Positions 14,801-28,000 of a stretch of DNA of 64,000 bases are shown here, piece after piece (position 1 is the stretch's first letter; each line of letters starts with the position of its first letter). The position numbers and the translations under genes were made by a program. This stretch comes from Nemertoderma westbladi (lineage: Eukaryota; Xenacoelomorpha; Nemertodermatida; Nemertodermatidae): contig JAUCBJ010008428.1 in the NCBI GenBank assembly GCA_032718475.1, forward strand, positions 1 to 64,000, given 5' to 3'. The notes beneath the pieces were generated by a model that was not told the DNA's origin, made no database searches, and saw only the letters and a program-made list of their open reading frames with translations.

Positions 14801-17800
14801 ATAGTTCCGTAGGCTACTGATCCCCAATAGTTCCGTACATCTCCCCAATAGTTCCGTACTCCTCTCCAATAGTTCCGTACTCCTCCCCAATAGTTCCGTA
14901 GGCTACTGATCCCCAATAGTTCCGTACTCCTCCCCAATAGTTCCGTAGGCTACTGATCCCCAATAGTTCCGTACTCCTCCCCAATAGTTCCGTAGGCTAC
15001 TGATCCCCAATAGTTCCGTAGGCTACTGATCCCCAATAGTTCCGTAGGCTACTGATCCCCAATAGTTCCGTACTCCTCCCCAATAGTTCCGTAGGCTACT
15101 GATCCCCAATAGTTCCGTAGGCTACTGATCCCCAATAGTTCCGTAGGCTACTGATCCCCAATAGTTCCGTACTCCTCCCCAATAGTTCCGTAGGCTACTG
15201 ATCCCCAATAGTTCCGTACTCCTCCCCAATAGTTCCGTACTCCTCCCCAATAGTTCCGTAGGCTACTGATCCCCAATAGTTCCGTACTCCTCCCCAATAG
15301 TTCCGTACTCCTCCCCAATAGTTCCGTAGGCTACTGATCCCCAATAGTTCCGTACTCCTCCCCCAATAGTTCCGTAGGCTACTGATCCCCAATAGTTCCG
15401 CAGGCTACTGATCCCCAATAGTTCCGTACTCCTCCTCAATAGATCCGTACTTCTCCCCAATAGTTCCGTGCTCCTCCCCAATAGTTCCGTAGGCTACAGA
15501 TCCCCAATAGATCCGTACTCCTCCCCAATAGTTCTGTACTCCTCCCCAATTGTTCCGTACTCCACCCCAATAGTTCCGTACTCCTCCCCAATAGTTCCGT
15601 ACTCCTCCCCAATAGTTCCGTAGGCTACTGATCCCCAATAGTTCCGTACTCCTCCCCAATAATTCCGTACTCCTCCCCAATAGTTCCGTACTCATCCCCA
15701 ATAGTTCCGTAGGCTACTGATCCCCAATAGTTCCGTACTCCTCCCCAATAGTTCCGTACTCCTCCCAAATAGTTCCGTACTCCTTCCCAATAGTTCCGTA
15801 CTCCTCCCCAATAGTTCCGTAGGCTACTGATCCCCAATAGTTCCGTACTCCTCCCCAATAGTTCCGTACTCCTCCCCAATAGTTCCGTACTCCTCCCCAA
15901 TAGTTCCGTACTACTCCCCAATAGTTCCGTAGGCTACTGATCCCCAATAGTTCCGTACTCCTCCCCAATTGTTCCGTAGGCTACTGATCCCCAATAGTTC
16001 CGTACTCCTCCCCAATAGTTCCGTAGGCTACTGATCCCCAATAGTTCCGTACTCCTCCCCAATAGTTCCGTAGGCTACTGATCCCCAATAGTTCCGTACT
16101 CCTCCGCAATAGTTCCGTACTCCTCCCCAATAGTTCCGAACTCCTCCCCAATAGTTCCGTACTCCTCCCTAATAGTTCCGTACTCATCCCCAATAGTTCC
16201 GTACTCCTCCCCAATAGTTCCGTAGGCTACTGATCCCCAATAGTTCCGTACTCCTCCCCAATAGTTCCGTGGGCTACAGATCCCCAATAGTTCCATACTC
16301 CTCCCCAATAGTTCCGTACTCCTCCCCAATAGTTCCGTACTCCTCCCCAATAGTTGCGTACTCCTCCCTAATAGTTCCGTACTCCTCCCCAATAGTTCCG
16401 TAATCCTCCCCAATAGTTCCGTACTCCTCCCCAATAGTACCGTAGGCTACTGATCCCCAATAGTTCCGTACTCCTCCCCAATAGTTCCGTAGGCTAATGA
16501 TCCCCAATAGTTCCGTTCTCCTCCCCAATAGTTCCGTACTCCTCCCCAATAGTTCCGTACTCCTCCCCAATAGTTCCGTACTCCTCCCCAATAGTTCCGT
16601 AAGCTACTGATCCCCAATAGTTCCGTACTCCTCCCCAATAGTTCCGTAGGCTACTGATCCCCAATAGTTCCGTACTCCTCCCCAATAGTTCCGTAGGCTA
16701 CTGATCCCCAATAGTTCCGTACTCCTCCCCAATAGTTCCGTAGGCTACTGATCCCCAATAGTTCCGTACTCCTCCCCAATAGTTCCGTAGGCTACTGATC
16801 CCCAATAGTTCCGTACTCCTCCCCAATAGTTCCGTACTCCTCCCCAATAGTTCCGTACTCCTCCCCAATAGTTCCGTACTCCTCCCCAATAATTCCGTAG
16901 GCTACTGATCCCCAATAGTTCCGTACTCCTCCCCAATAGTTCCGTACTCCTCCCCAATAGTTCCGTACTCCTCCCCAATAGTTCCGTAGGCTACTGATCC
17001 CCAATAGTTCCGTACTCCTCCCCAATAGTTCCGTAGGCTACTGATCCCCAATAGTTCCGTACTCCTCCCCAATAGTTCCGTAGGCTACTGATCCCCAATA
17101 GTTCCGTAGGCTACTGATCCCCAATAGTTCCGTACTCCTCCCCAATAGTTCCGTAGGCTACTGATCCCCAATAGTTCCGTACTTCTCCCCAATAGTTCCG
17201 TACTCCTCTCCAATAGTTCCGTACTCCTCCCCAATAGTTCCGTAGGCTACTGATCCCCAATAGTTCCGTACTCCTCCCCAATAGTTCCGTAGGCTACTGA
17301 TCCCCAATAGTTCCGTACTCCTCCCCAATAGTTCCGTAGGCTACTGATCCCCAATAGTTCCGTAGGCTACTGATCCCCAATAGTTCCGTACTCCTCCCCA
17401 ATAGTTCCGTAGGCTACTGATCCCCAATAGTTCCGTACTCCTCCCCAATAGTTCCGTAGGCTACTGATCCCCAATAGTTCCGTACTCCTCCCCAATAGTT
17501 CCGTAGGCTACTGATCCCCAATAGTTCCGTAGGCTACTGATCCCCAATAGTTCCGTACTCCTCCCCAATAGTTCCGTAGGCTACTGATCCCCAATAGTTC
17601 CGTAGGCTACTGATCCCCAATAGTTCCGTACTCCTCCCCAATAGTTCCGTAGGCTACTGATCCCCAATAGTTCCGTACTCCTCCCCAATAGTTCCGTACT
17701 CCTCCCCAATAGTTCCGTAGGCTACTGATCCCCAATAGTTCCGTACTCCTCCCCAATAGTTCCGTACTCCTCCCCAATAGTTCCATAGGCTACTGATCCC

Positions 17801-20150
17801 CAATAGTTCCGTACTCCTCCCCTAATAGTTCCGTAGGCTACTGATCCCCAATAGTTCCGCAGGCTACTGATCCCCAATAGTTCCGTGCTCCTCCTCAATA
17901 GATCCGTACTTCTCCCCAATAGTTCCGTGCTCCTCCCCAATAGTTCCGTAGGCTACAGATCCCCAATAGATCCGTACTCCTCCCCAATAGTTCTGTACTC
18001 CTCCCCAATTGTTCCGTACTCCACCCCAATAGTTCCGTACTCCTCCCCAATAGTTCCGTACTCCTCCCCAATAGTTCCGTAGGCTACTGATCCCCAATAG
18101 TTCCGTACTCCTCCCCAATAGTTCCGTAGGCTACTGATCCCCAATAGTTCCGTACTCCTCCCCAATAGTTCCGTAGGCTACTGATCCCCAATAGTTCCGT
18201 AGGCTACTGATCCCCAATAGTTCCGTACTCCTCCCCAATAGTTCCGTAGGCTACTGATCCCCAATAGTTCCGTACTCCTCCCCAATAGTTCCGTAGGCTA
18301 CTGATCCCCAATAGTTCCGTACTCCTCCCCAATAGTTCCGTAGGCTACTGATCCCCAATAGTTCCGTAGGCTACTGATCCCCAATAGTTCCGTACTCCTC
18401 CCCAATAGTTCCGTAGGCTACTGATCCCCAATAGTTCCGTAGGCTACTGATCCCCAATAGTTCCGTACTCCTCCCCAATAGTTCCGTAGGCTACTGATCC
18501 CCAATAGTTCCGTACTCCTCCCCAATAGTTCCGTACTCCTCCCCAATAGTTCCGTAGGCTACTGATCCCCAATAGTTCCGTACTCCTCCCCAATAGTTCC
18601 GTACTCCTCCCCAATAGTTCCATAGGCTACTGATCCCCAATAGTTCCGTACTCCTCCCCTAATAGTTCCGTAGGCTACTGATCCCCAATAGTTCCGCAGG
18701 CTACTGATCCCCAATAGTTCCGTGCTCCTCCTCAATAGATCCGTACTTCTCCCCAATAGTTCCGTGCTCCTCCCCAATAGTTCCGTAGGCTACAGATCCC
18801 CAATAGATCCGTACTCCTCCCCAATAGTTCTGTACTCCTCCCCAATTGTTCCGTACTCCACCCCAATAGTTCCGTACTCCTCCCCAATAGTTCCGTACTC
18901 CTCCCCAATAGTTCCGTAGGCTACTGATCCCCAATAGTTCCGTACTCCTCCCCAATAGTTCCGTACTCCTCCCCAATAGTTCCGTAGGCTACTGATCCCC
19001 AATAGTTCCGTACTCCTCCCCAATAATTCCGTACTCCTCCCCAATAGTTCCGTACTCATCCCCAATAGTTCCGTAGGCTACTGATCCCCAATAGTTCCGT
19101 ACTCCTCCCCAATAGTTCCGTACTCCTCCCAAATAGTTCCGTACTCCTTCCCAATAGTTCCGTACTCCTCCCCAATAGTTCCGTAGGCTACTGATCCCCA
19201 ATAGTTCCGTAGTCCTCCCCAATAGTTCCGTAGGCTACTGATCCCCAATAGTTCCGTACTCCTCCCCAATAGTTCCGTAGGCTACTGATCCCCAATAGTT
19301 CCGTACTCCTCCCCAATAGTTCCGTACTCCTCCCCAATAGTTCCGTACTCCTCCCCAATAGTTCCGTACTACTCCCCAATAGTCCGTAGGCTACTGATCC
19401 CCAATAGTTCCGTACTCCTCCCCAATTGTTCCGTAGGCTACTGATCCCCAATAGTTCCGTACTCCTCCCCAATAGTTCCGTAGGCTACTGCTCCCCAATA
19501 GTTCCGTACTCCTCCCCAATAGTTCCGTAGGCTACTGATCCCCAATAGTTCAGTACTCCTCCGCAATAGTTCCGTACTCCTCCCCAATAGTTCCGAACTC
19601 CTCCCCAATAGTTCCGTACTCCTCCCTAATAGTTCCGTACTCATCCCCAATAGTTCCGTACTCCTCCGCAATAGTTCCGTAGGCTACTGATCCCCAATAG
19701 TTCCGTACTCCTCCCCAATAGTTCCGTGGGCTACAGATCCCCAATAGTTCCATACTTCTCCCCAATAGTTCCGTACTCCTCCCCAATAGTTCCGTACTCC
19801 TCCCCAATAGTTGCGTACTCCTCCCTAATAGTTCCGTACTCCTCCCCAATAGTTCCGTAATCCTCCCCAATAGTTCCGTACTCCTCCCCAATAGTACCGT
19901 AGGCTACTGATCCCCAATAGTTCCGTACTCCTCCCCAATAGTTCCGTAGGCTACTGATCCCCAATAGTTCCGTTCTCCTCCCCAATAGTTCCGTACTCCT
20001 CCCCAATAGTTCCGTACTCCTCCCCAATAGTTCCGTACTCCTCCCCAATAGTTCCGTAGGCTACTGATCCCCAATAGTTCCGTACTCCTCCCCAATAGTT
20101 TCGGAGGCTACTGATCCCCAATAGTTCCGTACTCTTCCCCAATAGTTCCG
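8864..20150 (+). repeat. Higher-order repeat block, about 3.9 kb, three copies
   Basis: Copy 1 is about 8.97-12.8 kb, copy 2 about 12.89-16.7 kb and copy 3 about 16.7-20.1 kb. Copies 1 and 2 match at shifts of 3912 then 3880 bp; copies 2 and 3 at about 3457 bp. Shared markers include ACATCT spacers near 10.6-10.9 and 14.5-14.8 kb, a TAGTTAGTT slippage at 9645 and 13525, CCCCAATAGATCCGT cores, and a core with an extra C at 11,480 and 15,360. Copy 3 has an internal duplication of 837 bp (17,722 to 18,559). Long stretches of alternating S-L units (10.3-11.3, 14.2-15.2, 17.0-17.7 and 18.1-18.5 kb) mark this family. Confidence 0.88.
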
Positions 20151-20539
20151 TAGGCTACTGATCCCCAATAGTTCCGTACTCCTCCCCAATAGTTCCGTAC
20201 TCCTCCCCAATAGTTCCGTACTCCTCCCCAATAGTTCCGTACTCCTCCCCAATAGTTCCGTAGGCTACTGATCCCCAATAGTTCCGTACTCCTCCAAAAT
20301 AGTTCCGAAGGCTACTGATCCCCAATAGTTCCGTACTCCTCCCCAATAGTTCCGTAGGCTACTGATCCCCAATAGTTCCGTACTCGTCCCCAATAGTTCC
20401 GTAGGCTACTGATCCCCAATAGTTCCGTACTCCTCCCCAATAGTTCCGTAGTCCTCCCCAATAGTTCCGTACTCCTCCCCAATAGTTCCGTACTCCTCCC
20501 CAATAGTTCCGTAGGCTACTGATCCCCAATAGTTCCGTA

Positions 20540-23500
20540 CTCCTACCCAATAGTTCCGTACTCCTCCCCAATAGTTCCGTACTCCTCCCCAATAGTTATG
20601 TACTCCTCCCCAATAGTTCCGTACTCCTCCCCAATAGTTCCGTACACCTCCCCAATAGTTCCGTACTCCTCCCCAATAGTTCCGTACTCCTCCCCAACAG
20701 TTGCGTACTCCTCCCTAATAGTTCCGTACTCCTCCCCAATAGTTCTGCAATCCTCCCCAATAGTTCCGTACTCCTCCCCAATAATACCGTAGGCTACTGA
20801 TCCCCAATAGTTCCGTACTCCTCCCCAATAGTTCCGTAGGCTACTGATCCCCAATAGTTCCGTTCTCCTCCCCAATAGTTCCGTACTCCTCCCCAATAGT
20901 TCCGTACTCCTCCCCAATAGTTCCGTACTCCTCCCCAATAGTTCCGTAGGCTACTGATCCCCAATAGTTCCGTACTCCTCCCCAATAGTTCCGTAGGCTA
21001 CTGATCCCCAATAGTTCCGTACTCCTCCCCAATAGTTCCGTAGGCTACTGATCCCCAATAGTTCCGTACTCCTCCCCAATAGTTCCGTAATCCTCCCCAA
21101 TAGTTCCGTACTCCTCCCCAATAGTACCGTAGGCTACTGATCCCCAATAGTTCCGTACTCCTCCCCAATAGTTCCGTAGGCTACTGATCCCCAATAGTTC
21201 CGTTCTCCTCCCCAATAGTTCCGTACTCCTCCCCAATAGTTCCGTACTCCTCCCCAATAGTTCCGTACTCCTCCCCAATAGTTCCGTAGGCTACTGATCC
21301 CCAATAGTTCCGTACTCCTCCCCAATAGTTCCGTAGGCTACTGATCCCCAATAGTTCCGTACTCCTCCCCAATAGTTCCGTAGGCTACTGATCCCCAATA
21401 GTTCCGTACTCCTCCCCAATAGTTCCGTACTCCTCCCCAATAGTTCCGTACTCCTCCCCAATAGTTCCGTACTCCTCCCCAATAGTTCCGTAGGCTACTG
21501 ATCCCCAATAGTTCCGTACTCCTCCCCAATAGTTCCGAAGGCTACTGATCCCCAATAGTTCCGTACTCCTCCCCAATAGTTCCGTACTCCTCCCCAATAG
21601 TTCCGTAGGCTACTGATCCCCAATAGTTCCGTACTCGTCCCCAATAGTTCCGTAGGCTACTGATCCCCAATAGTTCCGTACTCCTCCCCAATAGTTCCGT
21701 AGTCCTCCCCAATAGTTCCGTACTCCTCCCCAATAGTTCCGTACTCCTCCCCAATAGTTCCGTAGGCTACTGATCCCCAATAGTTCCGTACTCCTACCCA
21801 ATAGTTCCGTACTCCTCCCCAATAGTTCCGTACTCCTCCCCAATAGTTATGTACTCCTCCCCAATAGTTCCGTACTCCTCCCCAATAGTTCCGTACACCT
21901 CCCCAATAGTTCCGTACTCCTCCCCAATAGTTCCGTACTCCTCCCCAATAGTTGCGTACTCCTCCCTAATAGTTCCGTACTCCTCCCCAATAGTTCCGCA
22001 ATCCTCCCCAATAGTTCCGTACTCCTCCCCAATAATACCGTAGGCTACTGATCCCCAATAGTTCCGTACTCCTCCCCAATAGTTCCGTAGGCTACTGATC
22101 CCCAATAGTTCCGTTCTCCTCCCCAATAGTTCCGTACTCCTCCCCAATAGTTCCGTACTCCTCCCCAATAGTTCCGTACTCCTCCCCAATAGTTCCGTAG
22201 GCTACTGATCCCCAATAGTTCCGTACTCCTCCCCAATAGTTCCGTAGGCTACTGATCCCCAATAGTTCCGTACTCCTCCCCAATAGTTCCGTAGGCTACT
22301 GATCCCCAATAGTTCCGTACTCCTCCCCAATAGTTCCGTACTCCTCCCCAATAGTTCCGTACTCCTCCCCAATAGTTCCGTACTCCTCCCCAATAGTTCC
22401 GTAGGCTACTGATCCCCAATAGTTCCGTACTCCTCCCCAATAGTTCCGAAGGCTACTGATCCCCAATAGTTCCGTACTCCTCCCCAATAGTTCCGTACTC
22501 CTCCCCAATAGTTCCGTAGGCTACTGATCCCCAATAGTTCCGTACTCGTCCCCAATAGTTCCGTAGGCTACTGATCCCCAATAGTACCGTACTCCTCCCC
22601 AATAGTTCCGTAGTCCTCCCCAATAGTTCCGTACTCCTCCCCAATAGTTCCGTACTCCTCCCCAATAGTTCCGTAGTCCTCCCCAATAGTTCCGTACTCC
22701 TCCCCAATAGTTCCGTACTCCTCCCCAATAGTTCCGTAGGCTACTGATCCCCAATAGTTCCGTACTCATCCCCAATAGTTCCGTACTCCTCCCCAATAGT
22801 TCCGTACTCCTCCCCAATAGTTCCGTACTCCTCCCCAATAGTTCCGTACTCCTCCCCAATAGTTCTGTACTCCTCCCCAATAGTTCCGTACTCCTCCCCA
22901 ATAGTTCCGTACACCTCCCCAATAGTTCCGTAGGCTACTGATCCCCAATAGTTCCGTACTCCTCCCCAATAGTTCCGGAGGCTACTGATCCCCAATAGTT
23001 CCGACCTCCTCCCCAATAGTTCCGTAGGCTACTGATCCCCAATAGTTCCGTACTCCTCCCCAATAGTTCCGTACTCCTCCCCAATAGTTCCGTACTCCTC
23101 CCCAATAGTTCCGTAGGCTACTGATCCCCAATAGTTCCGTACTCCTCCCCAATAGTTCCGTACTCCTCCCCAATAGTTCCGTACTCCTCCCCAATAGTTC
23201 CGTACTCCTCCCCAATAGTTCCGTAGGCTACTGATCCCCAATAGTTCCGTACTCCTCCCCAATAGTTCCGAAGGCTACTGATCCCCAATAGTTCCGTACT
23301 CCTCCCCAATAGTTCCGTACTCCTCCCCAATAGTTCCGTAGGCTACTGATCCCCAATAGTTCCGTACTCGTCCCCAATAGTTCCGTAGGCTACTGATCCC
23401 CAATAGTTCCGTACTCCTCCCCAATAGTTCCGTAGTCCTCCCCAATAGTTCCGTACTCCTCCCCAATAGTTCCGTACTCCTCCCCAATAGTTCCGTAGGC

Positions 23501-26500
23501 TACTGATCCCCAATAGTTCCGTACTCCTCCCCAATAGTTCCGGAGGCTACTGATCCCCAATAGTTCCGTACTCCTCCCCAATAGTTCCGTACTCCTCCCC
23601 AATAGTTCCGTACTACTCCCAATAGTTCCGTACTCCTCCCCAATAGTTCCGTAGGCTACTGCTCCCCAATAGTTCCGTACTCCTCCCCAATAGTTCCGTA
23701 GGCTACTGCTCCCCAATAGTTCCGTACTCCTCCCCAATAGTTCCGTACTCCTCCCCAATAGTTCCGTAGGCTACTGATCCCCAATAGTTCCGTACTCCTC
23801 CCCAATAGTTCCGTAGGCTACTGATCCCCAATAGTTCCGTACTCCTCCCCAATAGTTCCGTAGGCTACTGATCCCCAATAGTTCCGTACTCCTCCCCAAT
23901 AGTTCCGTACTCCTCCCCAATAGTTCCGTACTCCTCCCCAATAGTTCCGTACTCCTCCCCAATAGTTCCGTAGGCTACTGATCCCCAATAGTTCCGTACT
24001 CCTCCCCAATAGTTCCGAAGGCTACTGATCCCCAATAGTTCCGTACTCCTCCCCAATAGTTCCGTACTCCTCCCCAATAGTTCCGTAGGCTACTGATCCC
24101 CAATAGTTCCGTACTCCTCCCCAATAGTTCCGTAGGCTACTGATCCCCAATAGTTCCGTACTCCTCCCCAATAGTTCCGTAGTCCTCCCCAATAGTTCCG
24201 TACTCCTCCCCAATAGTTCCGTACTCCTCCCCAATAGTTCCGTAGGCTACTGATCCCCAATAGTTCCGTACTCCTCCCCAATAGTTCCGTACTCCTCCCC
24301 AATAGTTCCGTACTCCTCCCCAATAGTTCTGTACTCCTCCCCAATAGTTCCGTACTCCTCCCCAATAGTTCCGTACACCTCCCCAATAGTTCCGTACTCC
24401 TCCCCAATAGTTCCGTACTCCTCCCCAATAGTTCCGTACTCCTCCCCAATAGTTCCGTACTCCTCCCCAATAGTTCCGCACTCCTCCCCAATAGTTCCGT
24501 ACTCCTCCCCAATAGTTCCGTAGGCTACTGATCCCCAATAGTTCCGTACTCCTCCCCAATAGTTCCGTAGGCTACTGATCCCCAATAGTTCCGTTCTCCT
24601 CCCCAATAGTTCCGTACTCCTCCCCAATAGTTCCGTACTCCTCCCCAATAGTTCCGTACTCCTCCCCAATAGTTCCGTAGGCTACTGATCCCCAATAGTT
24701 CCGTACTCCTCCCCAATAGTTCCGTAGGCTACTGATCCCCAATAGTTCCGTACTCCTCCCCAATAGTTCCGTAGGCTACTGATCCCCAATAGTTCCGTAC
24801 TCCTCCCCAATAGTTCCGTACTCCTCCCCAATAGTTCCGTACTCCTCCCCAATAGTTCCGTACTCCTCCCCAATAGTTCCGTAGGCTACTGATCCCCAAT
24901 AGTTCCGTACTCCTCCCCAATAGTTCCGAAGGCTACTGATCCCCAATAGTTCCGTACTCCTCCCCAATAGTTCCGTACTCCTCCCCAATAGTTCCGTAGG
25001 CTACTGATCCCCAATAGTTCCGTACTCGTCCCCAATAGTTCCGTAGGCTACTGATCCCCAATAGTACCGTACTCCTCCCCAATAGTTCCGTAGTCCTCCC
25101 CAATAGTTCCGTACTCCTCCCCAATAGTTCCGTACTCCTCCCCAATAGTTCCGTAGTCCTCCCCAATAGTTCCGTACTCCTCCCCAATAGTTCCGTACTC
25201 CTCCCCAATAGTTCCGTAGGCTACTGATCCCCAATAGTTCCGTACTCCTCCCCAATAGTTCCGTACTCCTCCCCAATAGTTCCGTACTCCTCCCCAATAG
25301 TTCCGTACTCCTCCCCAATAGTTCCGTACTCCTCCCCAATAGTTCTGTACTCCTCCCCAATAGTTCCGTACTCCTCCCCAATAGTTCCGTACACCTCCCC
25401 AATAGTTCCGTAGGCTACTGATCCCCAATAGTTCCGTACTCCTCCCCAATAGTTCCGGAGGCTACTGATCCCCAATAGTTCCGACCTCCTCCCCAATAGT
25501 TCCGTAGGCTACTGATCCCCAATAGTTCCGTACTCCTCCCCAATAGTTCCGTACTCCTCCCCAATAGTTCCGTACTCCTCCCCAATAGTTCCGTAGGCTA
25601 CTGATCCCCAATAGTTCCGTACTCCTCCCCAATAGTTCCGTACTCCTCCCCAATAGTTCCGTACTCCTCCCCAATAGTTCCGTACTCCTCCCCAATAGTT
25701 CCGTAGGCTACTGATCCCCAATAGTTCCGTACTCCTCCCCAATAGTTCCGAAGGCTACTGATCCCCAATAGTTCCGTACTCCTCCCCAATAGTTCCGTAG
25801 GCTACTGATCCCCAATAGTTCCGTACTCGTCCCCAATAGTTCCGTAGGCTACTGATCCCCAATAGTTCCGTACTCCTCCCCAATAGTTCCGTAGTCCTCC
25901 CCAATAGTTCCGTACTCCTCCCCAATAGTTCCGTACACCTCCCCAATAGTTCCGTAGGCTACTGATCCCCAATAGTTCCGTACTCCTCCCCAATAGTTCC
26001 GGAGGCTACTGATCCCCAATAGTTCCGACCTCCTCCCCAATAGTTCCGTAGGCTACTGATCCCCAATAGTTCCGTACTCCTCCCCAATAGTTCCGTACTC
26101 CTCCCCAATAGTTCCGTACTCCTCCCCAATAGTTCCGTAGGCTACTGATCCCCAATAGTTCCGTACTCCTCCCCAATAGTTCCGTACTCCTCCCCAATAG
26201 TTCCGTACTCCTCCCCAATAGTTCCGTAGGCTACTGATCCCCAATAGTTCCGTACTCCTCCCCAATAGTTCCGAAGGCTACTGATCCCCAATAGTTCCGT
26301 ACTCCTCCCCAATAGTTCCGTACTCCTCCCCAATAGTTCCGTAGGCTACTGATCCCCAATAGTTCCGTACTCATCCCCAATAGTTCCGTATGCTACTGAT
26401 CCCCAATAGTTCCGTACTCCTCCCCAATAGTTCCGTAGTCCTCCCCAATAGTTCCGTACTCCTCCCCAATAGTTCCGTACTCCTCCCCAATAGTTCCGTA

Positions 26501-28000
26501 GGCTACTGATCCCCAATAGTTCCGTACTCCTACCCAATAGTTCCGTACTCCTCCCCAATAGTTCCGTACTCCTCCCCAATAGTTATGTACTCCTCCCCAA
26601 TAGTTCCGTACTCCTCCCCAATAGTTCCGTACACCTCCCCAATAGTTCCGTACTCCTCCCCAATAGTTCCGTACTCCTCCCCAATAGTTGCGTACTCCTC
26701 CCTAATAGTTCCGTACTCCTCCCCAATAGTTCCGCAATCCTCCCCAATAGTTCCGTACTCCTCCCCAATAATACCGTAGGCTACTGATCCCCAATAGTTC
26801 CGTACTCCTCCCCAATAGTTCCGTAGGCTACTGATCCCCAATAGTTCCGTTCTCCTCCCCAATAGTTCCGTACTCCTCCCCAATAGTTCCGTACTCCTCC
26901 CCAATAGTTCCGTACTCCTCCCCAATAGTTCCGTAGGCTACTGATCCCCAATAGTTCCGTACTCCTCCCCAATAGTTCCGTAGGCTACTGATCCCCAATA
27001 GTTCCGTACTCCTCCCCAATAGTTCCGTAGGCTACTGATCCCCAATAGTTCCGTACTCCTCCCCAATAGTTCCGTACTCCTCCCCAATAGTTCCGTACTC
27101 CTCCCCAATAGTTCCGTACTCCTCCCCAATAGTTCCGTACTCCTCCCCAATAGTTCCGTAGGCTACTGATCCCCAATAGTTCCGTACTCCTCCCCAATAG
27201 TTCCGAAGGCTACTGATCCCCAATAGTTCCGTACTCCTCCCCAATAGTTCCGTACTCCTCCCCAATAGTTCCGTAGGCTACTGATCCCCAATAGTTCCGT
27301 ACTCGTCCCCAATAGTTCCGTAGGCTACTGATCCCCAATAGTACCGTACTCCTCCCCAATAGTTCCGTAGTCCTCCCCAATAGTTCCGTACTCCTCCCCA
27401 ATAGTTCCGTACTCCTCCCCAATAGTTCCGTAGTCCTCCCCAATAGTTCCGTACTCCTCCCCAATAGTTCCGTACTCCTCCCCAATAGTTCCGTAGGCTA
27501 CTGATCCCCAATAGTTCCGTACTCCTCCCCAATAGTTCCGTACTCCTCCCCAATAGTTCCGTACTCCTCCCCAATAGTTCCGTACTCCTCCCCAATAGTT
27601 CTGTACTCCTCCCCAATAGTTCCGTACTCCTCCCCAATAGTTCCGTACACCTCCCCAATAGTTCCGTAGGCTACTGATCCCCAATAGTTCCGTACTCCTC
27701 CCCAATAGTTCCGGAGGCTACTGATCCCCAATAGTTCCGACCTCCTCCCCAATAGTTCCGTAGGCTACTGATCCCCAATAGTTCCGTACTCCTCCCCAAT
27801 AGTTCACGTACTCCTCCCCAATAGTTCCGTACTCCTCCCCAATAGTTCCGTAGGCTACTGATCCCCAATAGTTCCGTACTCCTCCCCAATAGTTCCGTAC
27901 TCCTCCCCAATAGTTTCGTAGGCTACTGATCCCCAATAGTTCCGTACTCCTCCCCAATAGTTCCGTACTCCTCCCCAATAGTTCCTTACTCCTCCCCAAT
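20540..28000 (+). repeat. Higher-order repeat family, 1.25-4.7 kb spacing
   Basis: A block with TTATG (20,588) and ACACCT spacers recurs at about 20,543, 21,794 (shift 1251) and 26,530 (shift 4736). A second block with paired AGTCCT spacers recurs at about 22,453, 24,933 (shift 2480) and 27,210 (shift 2277). The AGTCCT spacer and the CCGAAGGC and CCGGAGGC forms of the L junction are common here and rare or absent in the first 19 kb. The domain includes the longest S run seen, 12 units between L spacers starting at 24,244 and 24,522. Confidence 0.82.

Noticed and set aside
17885-26779. Plus-strand frames of 61-65 codons (PIVPYSS and PNSSVLL repeats) in the satellite.
   Set aside because: They are the same unit arithmetic on the other strand, opened only where chance changes remove L spacers or create a start.
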